From NCBI GenBank assembly GCA_947462335.1, contig OX381710.1, forward strand, positions 59,776,842 to 59,840,841: 64,000 nucleotides of DNA, given 5' to 3'. This document shows, piece by piece, positions 1 to 10,493 of the stretch. The notes under the pieces are model-generated. The model was not told the DNA's origin. It did no database searches and worked only from the letters and a program-made list of their open reading frames with translations. The first letter of the stretch is position 1, and every line of letters begins with the position of its first letter. Source of the DNA: Harmothoe impar (lineage: Eukaryota > Annelida > Polychaeta > Phyllodocida > Polynoidae). Both the position numbers and the translations under genes were made by a program.

Positions 1-340
1 AGGGGAGGGGAGGGAGGGGCTCCAGAGAGATGACGTATTCTGAAGGGATAGGAAGTGAGGGATGTGCAGCCGGATGCTGGAATCATAAAAGTTGTTCGTC
101 AGCAGACAAGCAAGTGGCCGCGACGGGCCTCCCGGCGCTGAGGGCTGGCTATTAGAAGCGCACCACTGGACCGTGGTCTGGGACGGCAGCGTTTTGATTG
201 GGTGTCTGGTCAGTTGTCCAGGACGACTCGTTGCTTGTCAATCACTAAACAGATAATACCGTCGGTGCATCTGGGCCACTGCAGGACTCTGGTTGGAGAA
301 TTTGCTTGTAAGACAGGTGGAGCAGGGGTAAAGAGAAAGA
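1..340. other. Purine/G-rich start, then unremarkable spacer
   Basis: The first 22 bases are runs of G separated by single A, able in principle to form a G-quadruplex. The rest shows no convincing coding signal. The open frame that crosses into the next feature owes its length to the low-complexity GACA repeat. Confidence 0.5.
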
Positions 341-525
341 AGGAGACAGACAGGCAGACATACAGACAGTACGGCAGACAGACATATATATGCAAGACAG
401 ATATTGGAAGAGAGAGGCAGATGGCCAGAAATGGGAAAAGAGCTAGATCGAAGGAGGGAGAACGTGGCAGAGACAGACGATTAGACAGACTGACAGACAA
501 AGTGACAGGGACAGAAAGGGATAGA
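341..525. repeat. Degenerate GACA/CAGA microsatellite
   Basis: The stretch is built from imperfect GACAGACA, CAGGCAGACA and GAGAGAGGCAGA blocks. Open frames on both strands here are Arg/Asp/Thr-rich or Leu/Ser-rich by-products of the repeat and are not called as genes. A second tract of the same kind lies at 6529-6635. Confidence 0.75.
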
Positions 526-574
526 TAGAGTAGAGGTAATAATTGTCAACCGGCAATATACAGTGTCTGGATGT

Positions 575-800
575 CATTGAGTATATGTAGTAGATAGCCC
601 ACAAGGACCTGAGGAGATGTCAAAATAACCACGACAGACTGCCTTTTGGCCCCATAGGCCACCAGTCATTTTACAGGTCCAGGGAGTTATCTTACTTAAC
701 CTTCGGTTATGTAGTAGATACCCTACGAGTAACTGAGTGTATATCAAAATAACCACGGCAAACTGACTGGTGGCCTCATAGGCCACCAGTCGCTATACCA
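575..800. repeat. Two diverged tandem copies of a dispersed repeat
   Basis: Two copies of about 110-120 bp start near 584 and 706 with TATGTAGTAGATA. Both share AAAATAACCACG, then an ACTG stretch, then CATAGGCCACCAGTC. The same TARTAGATA opening begins the palindromic repeat at 855 and the triple palindrome at 36451, so these appear to be relatives of one foldback family. No coding capacity is seen. Confidence 0.6.
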
Positions 801-854
801 TCGTTATTATTACATAACTCAATTACGAGGTGGATATTTGACTCAACCTTCGGG

Positions 855-1141
855 TATGTAATAGATAGACTATGGTTATGAAAAGGTATGTAGAATTAAG
901 CACAGCTTGCTGGTGGGGCCAGACAAGGGCGAAGCCCAAGTCGCCCTATCTATTTTAAACCACAGCAGTAAGTCTAAGTAGAAATAACCAAGGTGAGGAT
1001 TCCTTTGTCTTAGCCCTCCGCAGTGGTTTAAGGGAAAATAACCAATGTGCGAACTCCATTGTCTTAGCCGTCCCCAGAGGATTTAGTGAAAATAACCAAG
1101 GTATGAAATGCTTTGTCTTAGCCCTCCACCGTGGGTTAAAC
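855..1141. repeat. Partial copy of the 36451-36911 palindromic family, with a three-unit tandem
   Basis: Positions 857-945 match the outer arm of the element at 36451: an AATAGATAGACTATGGTTAT start, then the CAGCTTGCTGGTGGGG core and a block reading as GGGCGAAGCCCAAGTCGCCC. From about 983 to 1138 a unit with the core AAATAACCAAGGTG and CTTTGTCTTAGCCCTCC is repeated three times with divergence. It corresponds to the middle palindrome of the later element. This looks like a rearranged copy. Confidence 0.65.
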
Positions 1142-2690
1142 ATGCGTGGAGCTCTATCCTATTAAAAGCCCACCCTCGTCTTCCTATAGTGAAAGAAAGG
1201 AAATGCACGTAAACTAAATCACTTTAAAGGGAGATTCCATTGATATGAAATCAATTCAATTTTGTCATGAATTTATTGTGTGATTAAAAAACGCACATAA
1301 AGTTTCATACGAATAGATTTGTTTCCATTGATTCACAGAAAAGGCTGATACTTATAATGAAAAATGAAATTACATTTCCATTATGATTACAGCACCTCCT
1401 TTTCAATCATATGATATGATGATTTATAGAAAAAGTCGGCACAGTTTTCAGCTAGGCTGGGTGCTCCTAACAGGTGTTATACCACATACATTCATGTGCT
1501 AATTCATCTTGTTACAGGGGGCTTGTTCGCGCCTTTCTGACTGGCTACTAGATTTCAACGTTTTGATAGTTGTAAAAAAAAAGACTTGTGTCGTGATCTC
1601 GACTTGTAATTAAATATGTTTTATTTGAGGCAAATGTTTATATTTTACCTAGCTTTATTTATCAGATATTCCCACATATGGATAGATATTCATTGACGAC
1701 CTAACTATTCAGGATAATCTTACACAACTTTACATATTTAGCTCTTTACACTACGTCTATGAGACCCCGTGTGGGTTCAAAGGCTGATACGCCCTTTATA
1801 TGAGTTCCCCTTCCCTTAAAAAGAGAATACTTGATTTCGATTTTTTAAATCGTATATTTTTACATTTTGTTCTGCATTAAATGGGATAGGCAAAATAACA
1901 GTCAAATTGTTTTAAAAGAAAGACCAAACGATTTCAATCATACTCATTACGTTTGTGGTTAATGAGAGACTCCTGTATTCTCCATGCTTATATGTGTATC
2001 TCATGTATACCAAGTTGATGCTATATCGCTTGGAGCGACCGCAGACGGATGGGGAAAGTCGTTGATATCATAAAGCATCAGTAACAGCACAGACACGGAT
2101 GAGAGGGTTAGCATTGCTCACAGGATGAATAGGCATACCGTCCATCGATTATAAGGCATTGTGTATCATTCTCTGGAGACTAAACGTCTTGATCCGTTTG
2201 ATGTGGTGAATGGGTGCTACCTGAGGGGGATAAGCACGTAAAGAGTACACAGGGGACATAGGGATCGGGCGAGGGTGAGGAATGAAAGGTTGATAATGGG
2301 TGCATATATACTTTAAAGGCAGTCTAGGGTGAATCATGTGTGTTAGTGGATGGGGGGGGGGGGATTGTTCATGGGGGGACGTCCCTTTTAGTAAAGATAA
2401 GTAGTAAATCAGCTAGGTACTTAGATCTAAAGGTCCCACTGAATATAAAACCTAGAGTCAGAACTAACTATACCATCATATTTTGACCCCCATAGCCAGC
2501 TATGTACATTCGTCGCATATTAGTAAAAACAAAAAGACTAAAACAAGACACGACCCCCCCCCCCTCCCAAAACAAACCACGCCACTCTAAATATGTGTGG
2601 GACACACAGATTGATGATGCCACAAGAATGTGTGCACAGAAATAATTGAGATTCAAATTTTAATGCTCAACTGACTTCAGGTTGGCCTTT
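1142..2690. other. AT-rich spacer
   Basis: No exon, RNA gene or repeat structure was recognised. A run of 13 G lies near 2350 and a run of C near 2560. Open frames are short and show no domain-like sequence. Confidence 0.5.
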
Positions 2691-3480
2691 CCCTGCTGTA
2701 CATTAATTTGCTCTGCCTTATTCTGCCTTACTTTGCCCTGCTCTACTTAACTTTGCTCTGACGTGTCTGGCTCTGCCTTGAGCTGCACAGAAAAAATCCG
2801 GAGTCAGCAAACCTGGCACTGCCTTGTCAATTTGACAAGGAAAGGGGCTGGCAAGCAAAACTCTTCAGTTAGAAGACCCATTTAGAGCTACCTGGCATAT
2901 GCCAGCCCTTAACTTGTTTAAAAGTGATTCACCTTTACCCCTGCAGGTGACCATTACCTAGCATAAATATGTACCCTTTGGAACAAATTGATTAATTCTT
3001 ATGTTGATATAATACTGAGTATATATATGTCAATATGTAGGATTATATGAAGTATCTAGGGAAAAAGTAAGATAATGTAAAGAATGCATACTTTTGACAA
3101 CATTAAAAAATAGTGCACAAGTGTACCGAAGATTGCTCCCCCCAAACACTCAGAAAAGTCAGCGTCATTGTCGCTAAACCCACTCTCACCTGAAAGTCAG
3201 GCACTGACTTTTCTGATTGTGCACTCTTTACTGCATGCTTTACCACATCTTGCTCTATCCTGTGCTGCACTCACATAAGTACTCAATTTACCCCTACTGT
3301 GTCTTGATCTAGTGAAAGGCCTACTCTACATTGATCCGCTTTCCCTTGGTCTCCCTTGCCCTGATTCTGACTCAGAATGTTATTTGTCTATCCTGCCTTG
3401 CTCTCCTATACCCTGCTTTTACCATATATTTAACTTGTACCTGTCCTGACTACCAGCACTTAAATTTCCCCTATTGCTCT
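2690..3480. repeat. Degenerate CTGCCTTG/CTCTGC pyrimidine-rich repeat
   Basis: Loose repeats of CTCTGCCTT, CCTGCTCT and similar words occur at 2700-2790 and 3235-3470, interrupted by unrelated sequence and by a decayed copy of a foldback MITE at 3147-3225. A similar CTGCC-rich stretch sits just before the intact MITE copy at 12665, so the two sequences may have moved together. Confidence 0.5.
3147..3225. mobile_element. Decayed copy of the 12665-12771 foldback MITE
   Basis: The sequence contains CTCAGAAAAGTCAGCGTCAT, then TTGTCGCTAAA, a CACCTGAAAGTCAGGCACTG centre and a CTGACTTTTCTG end. It matches the left arm and loop of the hairpin at 12665-12771, but most of the right arm is missing. Confidence 0.6.
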
Positions 3481-3493
3481 GCTTTCTCATGAG

Positions 3494-3496
<3 letters not shown>

Positions 3497-3559
<63 letters not shown>
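3497..3559. repeat. (AT)n microsatellite
   Basis: An uninterrupted alternating A/T tract of about 63 bp, self-complementary and likely length-variable. Confidence 0.97.
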
Positions 3560-3563
<4 letters not shown>

Positions 3564-3569
3564 CTAACT

Positions 3570-4250
3570 AGACAGGTCCATTATTTTCAGTGCAGTGTAA
3601 CTTTTGCTTTATTCTCCTCCTCATGGTTCTTACTTTAGCCATAGAAATGAGACAAGGGCTGTCTACGAGAGTAATCTTCTTAGAACTGTGCATGTAGACA
3701 GCAGTAATCTGCTTTATTACATGCAAAATGGCATTTAAAGACTGAGAATTCTCTGTTTCTAAGGCATGAGGTGTTGTTTTAATTTTGCATTATAATGATC
3801 CCACAGATATAAATAAGATGGATTTAAAAACAATTCGTTTTACATACCCAATGATGAGAATCGTTATACTGAGGCGACTTAATTTAATCTAACCAAATAT
3901 GGTGTGGGGATAGCTTTTGAAAACAGGGATTAGTTGAACCTGAAAAACTAAAGAGCGATATTTGGTTGCATACTAAAACAAAAGAACAAATTGCACATTT
4001 CTAGGTGTTGTCTTTCCCTAGTCAAACGCTTTTGATATGATTGCATACAATTTATTTATGAACACCGACAATTACATTTGGATGGGATTCACTACAGATA
4101 AACACGAGAGCCAGACCAGTATCTTATGTTTCCTGAAAATAATGTTAGGCTGTATGAGAAGCTTAGCGACGCTAAAAGAAAAAAGTGCACACTGATGCAG
4201 ATTCAGCACTAATCCCATTACGACACTCCTGATTAGCTTACAGCATGTCA
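3570..4250. other. AT-rich spacer
   Basis: No gene or clear repeat is visible. Frames are closed at short intervals on both strands. Confidence 0.5.
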
Positions 4251-4258
4251 CGTGGGAC

Positions 4259-4431
4259 AGGTCATATCAGACATGTGCGTGTCACCACAGGTCAAGGTCA
4301 AGGTCACATCCGACGGGTCAAGGAAGGTCAAGGTCGGAATGAGTCCCAATAGGTCAAGTAAGGTCATGTAGTGAAAGGCCTGGTTGATTCCTGCACTGTC
4401 ATGGCATGCCGGGCCATGTTGGGTTAGGTCA
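4259..4431 (+). promoter_or_regulatory. Dense cluster of AGGTCA nuclear-receptor half-sites
   Basis: Exact AGGTCA occurs at 4259, 4289, 4295, 4301, 4325, 4351, 4361 and 4426. Near matches are GGGTCA at 4315 and AGGTCG at 4331. Positions 4289-4306 hold three half-sites with zero spacing, and TCAAGGTCA (the monomeric site form used by ERR and NR5A receptors) occurs repeatedly. All sit on the same strand. AGGTCA is the established half-site of the nuclear receptor family. Whether this is an enhancer or a degenerate short tandem repeat cannot be decided from sequence alone. Confidence 0.5.
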
Positions 4432-4849
4432 TGAGGTACGCCATGCAGCATTATGTGCTGCATCTGTTGCATTTCCCAAGCGGGGCCAAACCGAGCGTTC
4501 ACTTCTGAGTCTGCCCTTAAATCGACGAGACCGTTTCACTTCTCACCATCTCGACTCGTGGTCAGGCTTTCAGTGTTTACCAGAGTGGTTTAGCAGACAC
4601 GATATGTGGGACTCACTTTTTCAGTTGTTGTAAACGCTTACTTTTGTTGAAAGAAATTCTTGAAATTCAAATGAATGCAACCACTTAATTTTATATACGT
4701 CCGCATGGCAGTATTGTAGTACATTGTAGGTGACACAACTGTGAAACTAAATACTAATCTACATATGGAGGGGCTTATGACAATGGCAAATTACTGACAA
4801 TGGGACTGTCTGGGTATTTGATTAAAGCTTAACTTAAAATGTATATAAT

Positions 4850-5035
4850 GCAGTGTAGCTTCACAAGGTGTGCCAAAAAGCTGTAGTGCGCCTTAACAAG
4901 GTGTGCCACAACTTTGTAACATGTATGATATATACATGCACGAGGCCTTTAAATCTGTACCACACCTCTGTAATCTGCATGATATAAACACACATGCAGT
5001 GCACCTTTACCAAGTGTGCCACAGCCTTTTGAGCA
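4850..5035. repeat. Local degenerate tandem repeat
   Basis: Diverged copies of a word like ACAAGGTGTGCCA are followed by T-rich sequence and an ATGATATAWACA stretch. They recur near 4862, 4893 and 5006, and part of the pattern recurs at 4920-4990. Unit boundaries are unclear. Confidence 0.45.
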
Positions 5036-6220
5036 GCTCCGTCACCACAGTGGGGACTTCACAGGTCCCTTGACAAGCAGCTCATCTAGTAATATGGCCG
5101 TGCGGCACATTTACCTTCACAACTCACCACCTAATCCCCACTAAGTCCACCTGCCTAGCCAATAGGGGTATAACGGGCAGTCAACCACGTCATGCTGAAC
5201 ATAGCAGTGGCGGCCATGGCAAGTAGATTGTTAATGGTGTCCCCATGACTCATACAGACTCGTGACGCATCACCTTGAAGTGCACGAGTGAGGCGCTCAG
5301 CTCGACCAACTGGGGGCAAGATGGTAGTTTCCGCTAGTTTACCAGCTACACTACTATAGCTCCTCCCACCTCCTAACATCTATCCCTTCTATAATCCCAG
5401 TCTACAAGATAATCCCAGCCTCAAGGGGCACGCGCCTGTCAGCGGCCGGGGACGGGGTCGCTGCTGTAACCTCCCACCATTGTTGTCAGTTATTAGATGA
5501 CCGCATCTGAGTACGTGTTAACCCTTCAAAGCCCACGCCGCTCCCCCGGGGACGGAACGGGGGCGTGGCGGTCATGGTTGATTGTCAATGATTGACAGCT
5601 AGAGCCATGAACCGTCACCCCATCTGGTGGGGGAGTTCCCAAGTTACCCCCCCCCCCCTTTAGCCAATATCTTGTCTTTGTGGATATTGCAAGCCTGCGA
5701 GCTGAGATATATTTCGACACCTTACACCTTGACAGTCTCTGTACGGCACTGCTCATTTTGTCTACCCATGCTATAGCCATGCTATATTCTTTGTTTTCTT
5801 GCTTTCATTTTGGATGCAGCAGTTGTAAGCGAGGTGCGCCAAGACCAGGGATATGGATGATAGTTTGAGCAGCTCACGGTGTGTCTTGTAACGAGTTGCT
5901 CCCCCCAGGGCCCGTATCTAGGTCATCCAGGCTGAGCACCTGGTGCTGCTCCCCCTGGTATGCTGTATGCACCTGTCTCAGGGCGGGCTCACTGTGGAGT
6001 GCACACAAGTTATAATTTGGCGTCAGATATTGTGGTGTTTGGCGTCAGATACATCCATGCTGTATGTGTGACGTGAATCGCCGACCTTGGTTGAGTTATA
6101 TAACTTTAAAGACTCCCTTACCTGTCTACAGGACCTGTTTACGCATTGAAATAATTCAAAACTCATCTGCTGCTGTGGGTTGGCTGCATGATCACAAGGT
6201 AGCGAAACCCAATCCCCCTG
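5036..6220. other. Spacer with a GC-richer patch
   Basis: The segment at 5425-5580 is richer in CpG and C/G runs than its surroundings, but no exon with splice sites or recognisable protein was found. A C tract lies at about 5648-5658. Open frames up to 84 codons look like chance. Confidence 0.4.
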
Positions 6221-6223
6221 TTA

Positions 6224-6361
6224 GGCTAGATAGTCTCAAAATTCCAAGATAGTCTCAAAGTACTTTTATGAGACTATCTCGCAGTTTTGAGACTATCTCG
6301 CCTGCGGGTTACAAGACTAAAGCATTTTGAGACTATCCTGCAGTTTTGAGACTATCTAGCC
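6224..6361. mobile_element. MITE with 18-bp TIRs and internal GAGACTATC repeats
   Basis: The left end GGCTAGATAGTCTCAAAA (6224-6241) is the exact reverse complement of the right end (6344-6361). Between them, GAGACTATC(T) or its complement recurs five or more times in both orientations, so the 138-bp element can fold several ways. No target duplication is obvious. The superfamily is unknown. Confidence 0.75.
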
Positions 6362-6528
6362 CATGACCCCCCCCCCTCAAGAAAAAAAGAAGAAGAAGGA
6401 AAAAAGAGCTGAGTCTTTAATGTTTCCACCAACAAAGACAAAACCTGGGATTGCGGAACACAAAACGTGACATGGGGCCCCTGCATTGGGAGAAAAAAAA
6501 AAGAGACCAGTGTAACAGTTAAAGGTGG

Positions 6529-6635
6529 CAACAGACAGGCAGACAGACAGACAGAAAGAGACAGAAAAAGAACAGGGGAAGACAGAGAGGCACAAAACGA
6601 GCGACACAGAGAGAGAAATAGAGGGAGGTTTGGGT
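6529..6635. repeat. GACA/GAGA microsatellite
   Basis: Imperfect CAGACAGACAGACAG followed by GAGACAGA and GAGAGAGAAA blocks. It produces spurious frames on both strands. It resembles the tract at 341-525. Confidence 0.75.
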
Positions 6636-6639
6636 GAGG

Positions 6640-9426
6640 CAAATTCCATCATACGACCTACTCAACTGGATCCTCACCACAGTTCCTCACACAAATACAA
6701 TGCGTATCCACATCTATCAGCACTCTTCAGGTACATCCCCTGCAGGGATAAAGCTCCCCCTGTGATCCAAACCTCTGCTTGGTGAGGCACAAGGATATGT
6801 ACCACCTGAAATAGGACCACTATAATATCATCAAAGATGGTATCCAGATTATAAACAGCCTCCACAGCAGTGCCATCACGACTCCTGAATGGAGTTATTT
6901 AGTCCTGTTCACATTATGTTGTCAATGTTTAGGTGACGGCTTTGTTGCAGGCAGTCTCTGGCAGTGATCTGCAGTGGGTGTAACACTCCGTCAGCCTGAT
7001 ACAGCATTGATCACACCTGGGACCTGTGGACATTTATAGAGCACTGCCTAACGCTCAAGCATTTCAGCCGCCAATGGGGGCGGGGGGTGTTGTGCAAATA
7101 CTTAGTGGTATATAGGAGGATAAAGGTGTTTATATATAGGATACACCGAAAACTGATGACAAACTGTCGAGCCACGCATCTCATGTAAATATAACCATAA
7201 TTTGAAAAGAAAACTACAGATATTTTCAAGATTTAACGCAAACTATACTTGCCACGCCCGTGCCGGTTCAATACAGTTAGTTCTACTTACTTACATATAA
7301 TAACAATTTCCCGTCCCCTTACACATTTACTAGTTGTCGCCATTAGATACAGGTACTCACGGGGAATATTACGTCTGACAGTATCATTGATATTTCGCAC
7401 GTTTCCTGCACTTTATGTACAGCTAGAACATCCACCTAACTCTGGAGAGCCATAGGTCGACATTGTATACATAGCAGGTGGTAAAATAGTATGTGATGAA
7501 TCACAACCCCGGATCACAGGACAAAACGGCCCTGTTATATTGGTTAACATGGAGCCTGTTTCGGTGGGTGTAATTTATATAAAACCCGGCGATCCAAATG
7601 AAAGATCAGGCTCCGGGGAGTGTGTAGACGGCCTTACCGTCCCATGTATTTGGACATCGAGAGCAACACTGTCTTATCTGCAATCCAAAACTGTTTAGTC
7701 AACCATGATCTTTCAACACATGCCTATGGTCAAGTGCATGGGCAAGTGGGGCCTTCTTCTGTTAACTGTTTTAGATATAATGGGGGCCTTCCACTGTCGT
7801 ACCAGTCAGACATGCTGCTCAGTCCGGGGTCCAAGTCTGTGAGCAACTGTCGGCAAGCACACTGTTAAGCAACTCTTAGCACGCTGGCCATTATGATGTA
7901 GTAATCAATATTTGTTGAGCCAATATGATATGCTATGTATCGTAGTTCCGGTTATTCATGTAAGGCAACACTCGCTAAACGTCAGTTAAGAATTAGATTA
8001 TATGAATTAAAGATCAGATTTTCTCATAGATCAAGGCGAGCATAACACTTTGTGTCGTGTAATCCTACCACTGTGGGTCTAGGTCTATGCCAAATGGTAG
8101 CCTTAACAAGGTGTACACTAGGCCCTGGAAGTGATGCATCATGGTAGTTTGACAGCCCAGACCTGTGCAATAATATACCTGAGGGAAAGCTTCTAAAGCT
8201 AGTTTCTTTCTAGGTTCATTCCCACTGCATGGCAATCTATCAGGGCTGAACAGACACAGGGGTTGTGTGTCGGAGACAGGACGTGGTATGTCAAAGCTCT
8301 GATTCTTTTACCTATTGAGTTTTATTAAGCTTTTGGTAGATTAATGTTACGTAATTAAAGCAGCTTCCATTGTAACTCATATTTATAGGGGTATTGTATT
8401 CACTGAGGTAACAAGGCTGCCTCTGCCGGTTATTTGATCTAATGACTAATTTAAAGCTATTTTCAGAGGAATGACAAGGTTGAGCATTTAGGTTCAGACC
8501 AAAGGAGCCTAGGAGATTGATTTGGGACTATCGTGCATGTTTTCCTTGGCTGTTTGGGAGTGTTTCCAATCCATAAACACGATTTGAATGCATATATTAT
8601 CCAATGAATATATATTTGGCTTATAATCAATGTAAAATGTAATGTGTAATGTGTAATATACATTGTATGATATAATATGAATACTATCAATAAACGAGAA
8701 TACACTATAAGAGGTGAATGTCACACTGCTAATAGCTAGTGTAGTTATCCGTAAAATCTACTTTTAGTTCACCATAGAATATGGTATTTTTGGGTTCACT
8801 ATTCACAGTGCACCATCCACAAAGCTCTATGCCGCTTGTTTGAGCAGACAAATCCGCAATCATCTATGGAGTCAAATGTTCAGATTTCGTTTTAAAGCAA
8901 CAAAAAATTAATTTTAGACCAGACAGCTCGAAGATATGTCAAGCCCACAGTGAACTACCACGGGGGTGACAGCCTTGATATGGACTGATGTGAGTACAGT
9001 AGTGGCTTGAATAAGCGCACCTGCGCCTATGCGCCTATTAATTTCGATGGTACCATTTACCCTACGCTTATGCCAGCCAATACAGTAAGCAGCTAACAAT
9101 ACAATGTCATCAACTACACTAATGGTGTTTGTACCTCCTTCAGCTGACACGCTATGTTACACTGATGAGAGAAGCTCTAGTGTCAGCAGTGACGATCCCA
9201 TTAAAATATTTTTACTCCCATGGCCAGATCTAGGTCTAGACCAGATGAGCCTAGGGGCCCAAAACCCAGGTGGCCCAGAGACCTAACATCTAGGAGGGAT
9301 TGAGGAGGAGGTTGTCGGCACTATTCTGGTAGGAGGTTATTTGGACTAAGTTAAGTGTCGGTGGGGGTTATGAAGATATTTTCTCATCTAAAACCATGCT
9401 TTTGTAGGGACACGGATTACTCGCGC
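6640..9426. other. AT-rich spacer without recognised genes
   Basis: No domain-like protein was recognised on either strand. Short local oddities include TGTAATGTGTAATGTGTAAT repeats near 8640 and a duplicated GCGCCTATGC word near 9025. The frame at 7620-7868 (82 codons, starting at GTG) has mixed composition but no supporting start context, so it is not called. Confidence 0.4.
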
Positions 9427-9616
9427 CTTGGTGATAAATCACTTGGGTAATCCTACACCCCTATGTAAGGACCATACCGATCCAGTAACGTACGGTGCGG
9501 TTAAGTTGTCAGCAGGGGAAGTAGCTCAGTGGTAGAGCACTGGCTCCGGAGTCAGGAGGTCGTGGGTTCGAATCCCGCTTTCTCCAGATGACTTTTCCGC
9601 GACCGTTACACTGGTG
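9427..9616 (+). repeat. tRNA-derived repeat (SINE-like), copy 1
   Basis: A 70-odd-bp tRNA-like module (9515-9586) lies inside a longer unit that is repeated at 10033-10231, including about 85 bp upstream of the module (from CTTGGTGATAAATC) and about 25 bp downstream (GATGACTTTTCCGC). The module has perfect pol III A-box (TAGCTCAGTGG) and B-box (GGTTCGAATCC) matches. Because the flanks are duplicated too, the repeat unit is larger than the tRNA part. Confidence 0.7.
9515..9586 (+). ncRNA. tRNA-like module with defective anticodon loop
   Basis: The acceptor stem (GGGGAAG with TTTCTCC), D stem (GCTC/GAGC) and T stem (GTGGG/CCCGC) all pair, allowing GU. The anticodon stem CTGGC/GTCAG closes a loop of only 6 nt (TCCGGA), and the base at the usual U33 position is C. 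It is therefore more likely a tRNA-derived repeat head than a working tRNA gene. Internal pol III promoter boxes are intact. Confidence 0.6.
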
Positions 9617-10000
9617 GAGAAAGCGTGATAAGTGAACGGTGACACGTTACCACATCAGTTGGTAAGTGTTACAATTCGCTAGGGGCTCTGTGACCTTGGA
9701 AACAGGGTCAGCCCCCAGTAGGTCCCAGGAATGGGACCTGTTGAAGACTGGGAGCAACCGAGTCGTAGAAGGGTATGTTGGAAGTTAATAACGCAGTGGG
9801 AGACTTGTCAACGGGTTGGTTGGATTGGCTGAATCGGTATGGTGTGGAAAGCTTACATCGTTGGTGCCGGGGTATCTTGGAGGACCACTAGATTTCCGGG
9901 GGCTGGGACTCTCTGTCACTGCTTGATAAAGCCCCTTCTAGGAGGGAGAGAAAGCCCAGTCCCGGAGAATCCGAGTCTAGAAAGGTTGATGTAAGCTGAG

Positions 10001-10030
10001 TAGGGGCAGTGTAGGGGCAGTGTAGGGGCA
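10001..10030. repeat. Short (GTGTAGGGGCA)3 tandem
   Basis: Three 11-bp copies sit immediately before the second tRNA-derived repeat. Confidence 0.85.
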
Positions 10031-10032
10031 CG

Positions 10033-10231
10033 CCTGGGTGATAAATCCGCAGGGAGGTATCACTTGGGTAATTTTACACCCCTATGTAAGGACCATACCG
10101 ATCCAGTAATGTATGGTGCGGTTAAGTTGTCAGCAGGGGAAGTAGCTCAGTGGTAGAGCACTGGCTACGGAGTCAGGAGGTCTTGGGTTCGAATCCCGCT
10201 TTCTCCAGATGACTTTTCCGCAACTGTTACA
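10033..10231 (+). repeat. tRNA-derived repeat (SINE-like), copy 2
   Basis: This copy is nearly identical to 9427-9616. It carries an extra block of about 14 bp (around CGCAGGGAGG) in its upstream part. The tRNA-like module is at 10136-10207 and its anticodon-loop sequence is TACGGA instead of TCCGGA. The two copies lie about 620 bp apart in direct orientation, which fits a segmental duplication or two insertions of one family. Confidence 0.7.
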
Positions 10232-10240
10232 CTTTTATTT

Positions 10241-10302
10241 GGATTCCAACCTGGGATCATAAACCCTCCAGCCTGCGGTCCTCTGCTCTACCAGGCCGGC
10301 CC
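10241..10302 (-). repeat. Second, unrelated tRNA-like module (minus strand)
   Basis: Read on the minus strand it begins GGGCCGGCCTGGTAGAGCAG, with A-box-like CCTGGTAGAGC, and ends with GGTTGGAATCC, a one-base variant of the B-box. It abuts copy 2 of the tRNA-derived repeat. It is probably the head of a different SINE; no tail was identified. Confidence 0.5.
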
Positions 10303-10493
10303 ATGGCAGACCTATGTAAAGGAGTTCACAAGAAGTACTGGTTTGATAGCTAATGTTTTATCCATGAAGGAAGAAAATCTAAATATCATCCCACTATTTT
10401 GGTGGATAGAACTCATGATCATTAGACTCCGCCTGCATGAGCGTTGGGCCTAGTATTACTAATTCTTACTATAGGTTATCTTTCATATTCTTA

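Noticed and set aside
202..528. 108-codon ORF (and its minus-strand shadow)
   Set aside because: Length comes from GACA/CAGA low-complexity DNA; composition is Arg/Asp/Thr repeat with no domain.
5425..5580. CpG island promoter
   Set aside because: Only a small GC-richer patch, with no motif cluster or exon beside it.
9515..9586. A functional tRNA-Arg(CCG) gene
   Set aside because: Anticodon loop has 6 nt and no U33, and the module is part of a larger duplicated repeat with a second diverged copy.
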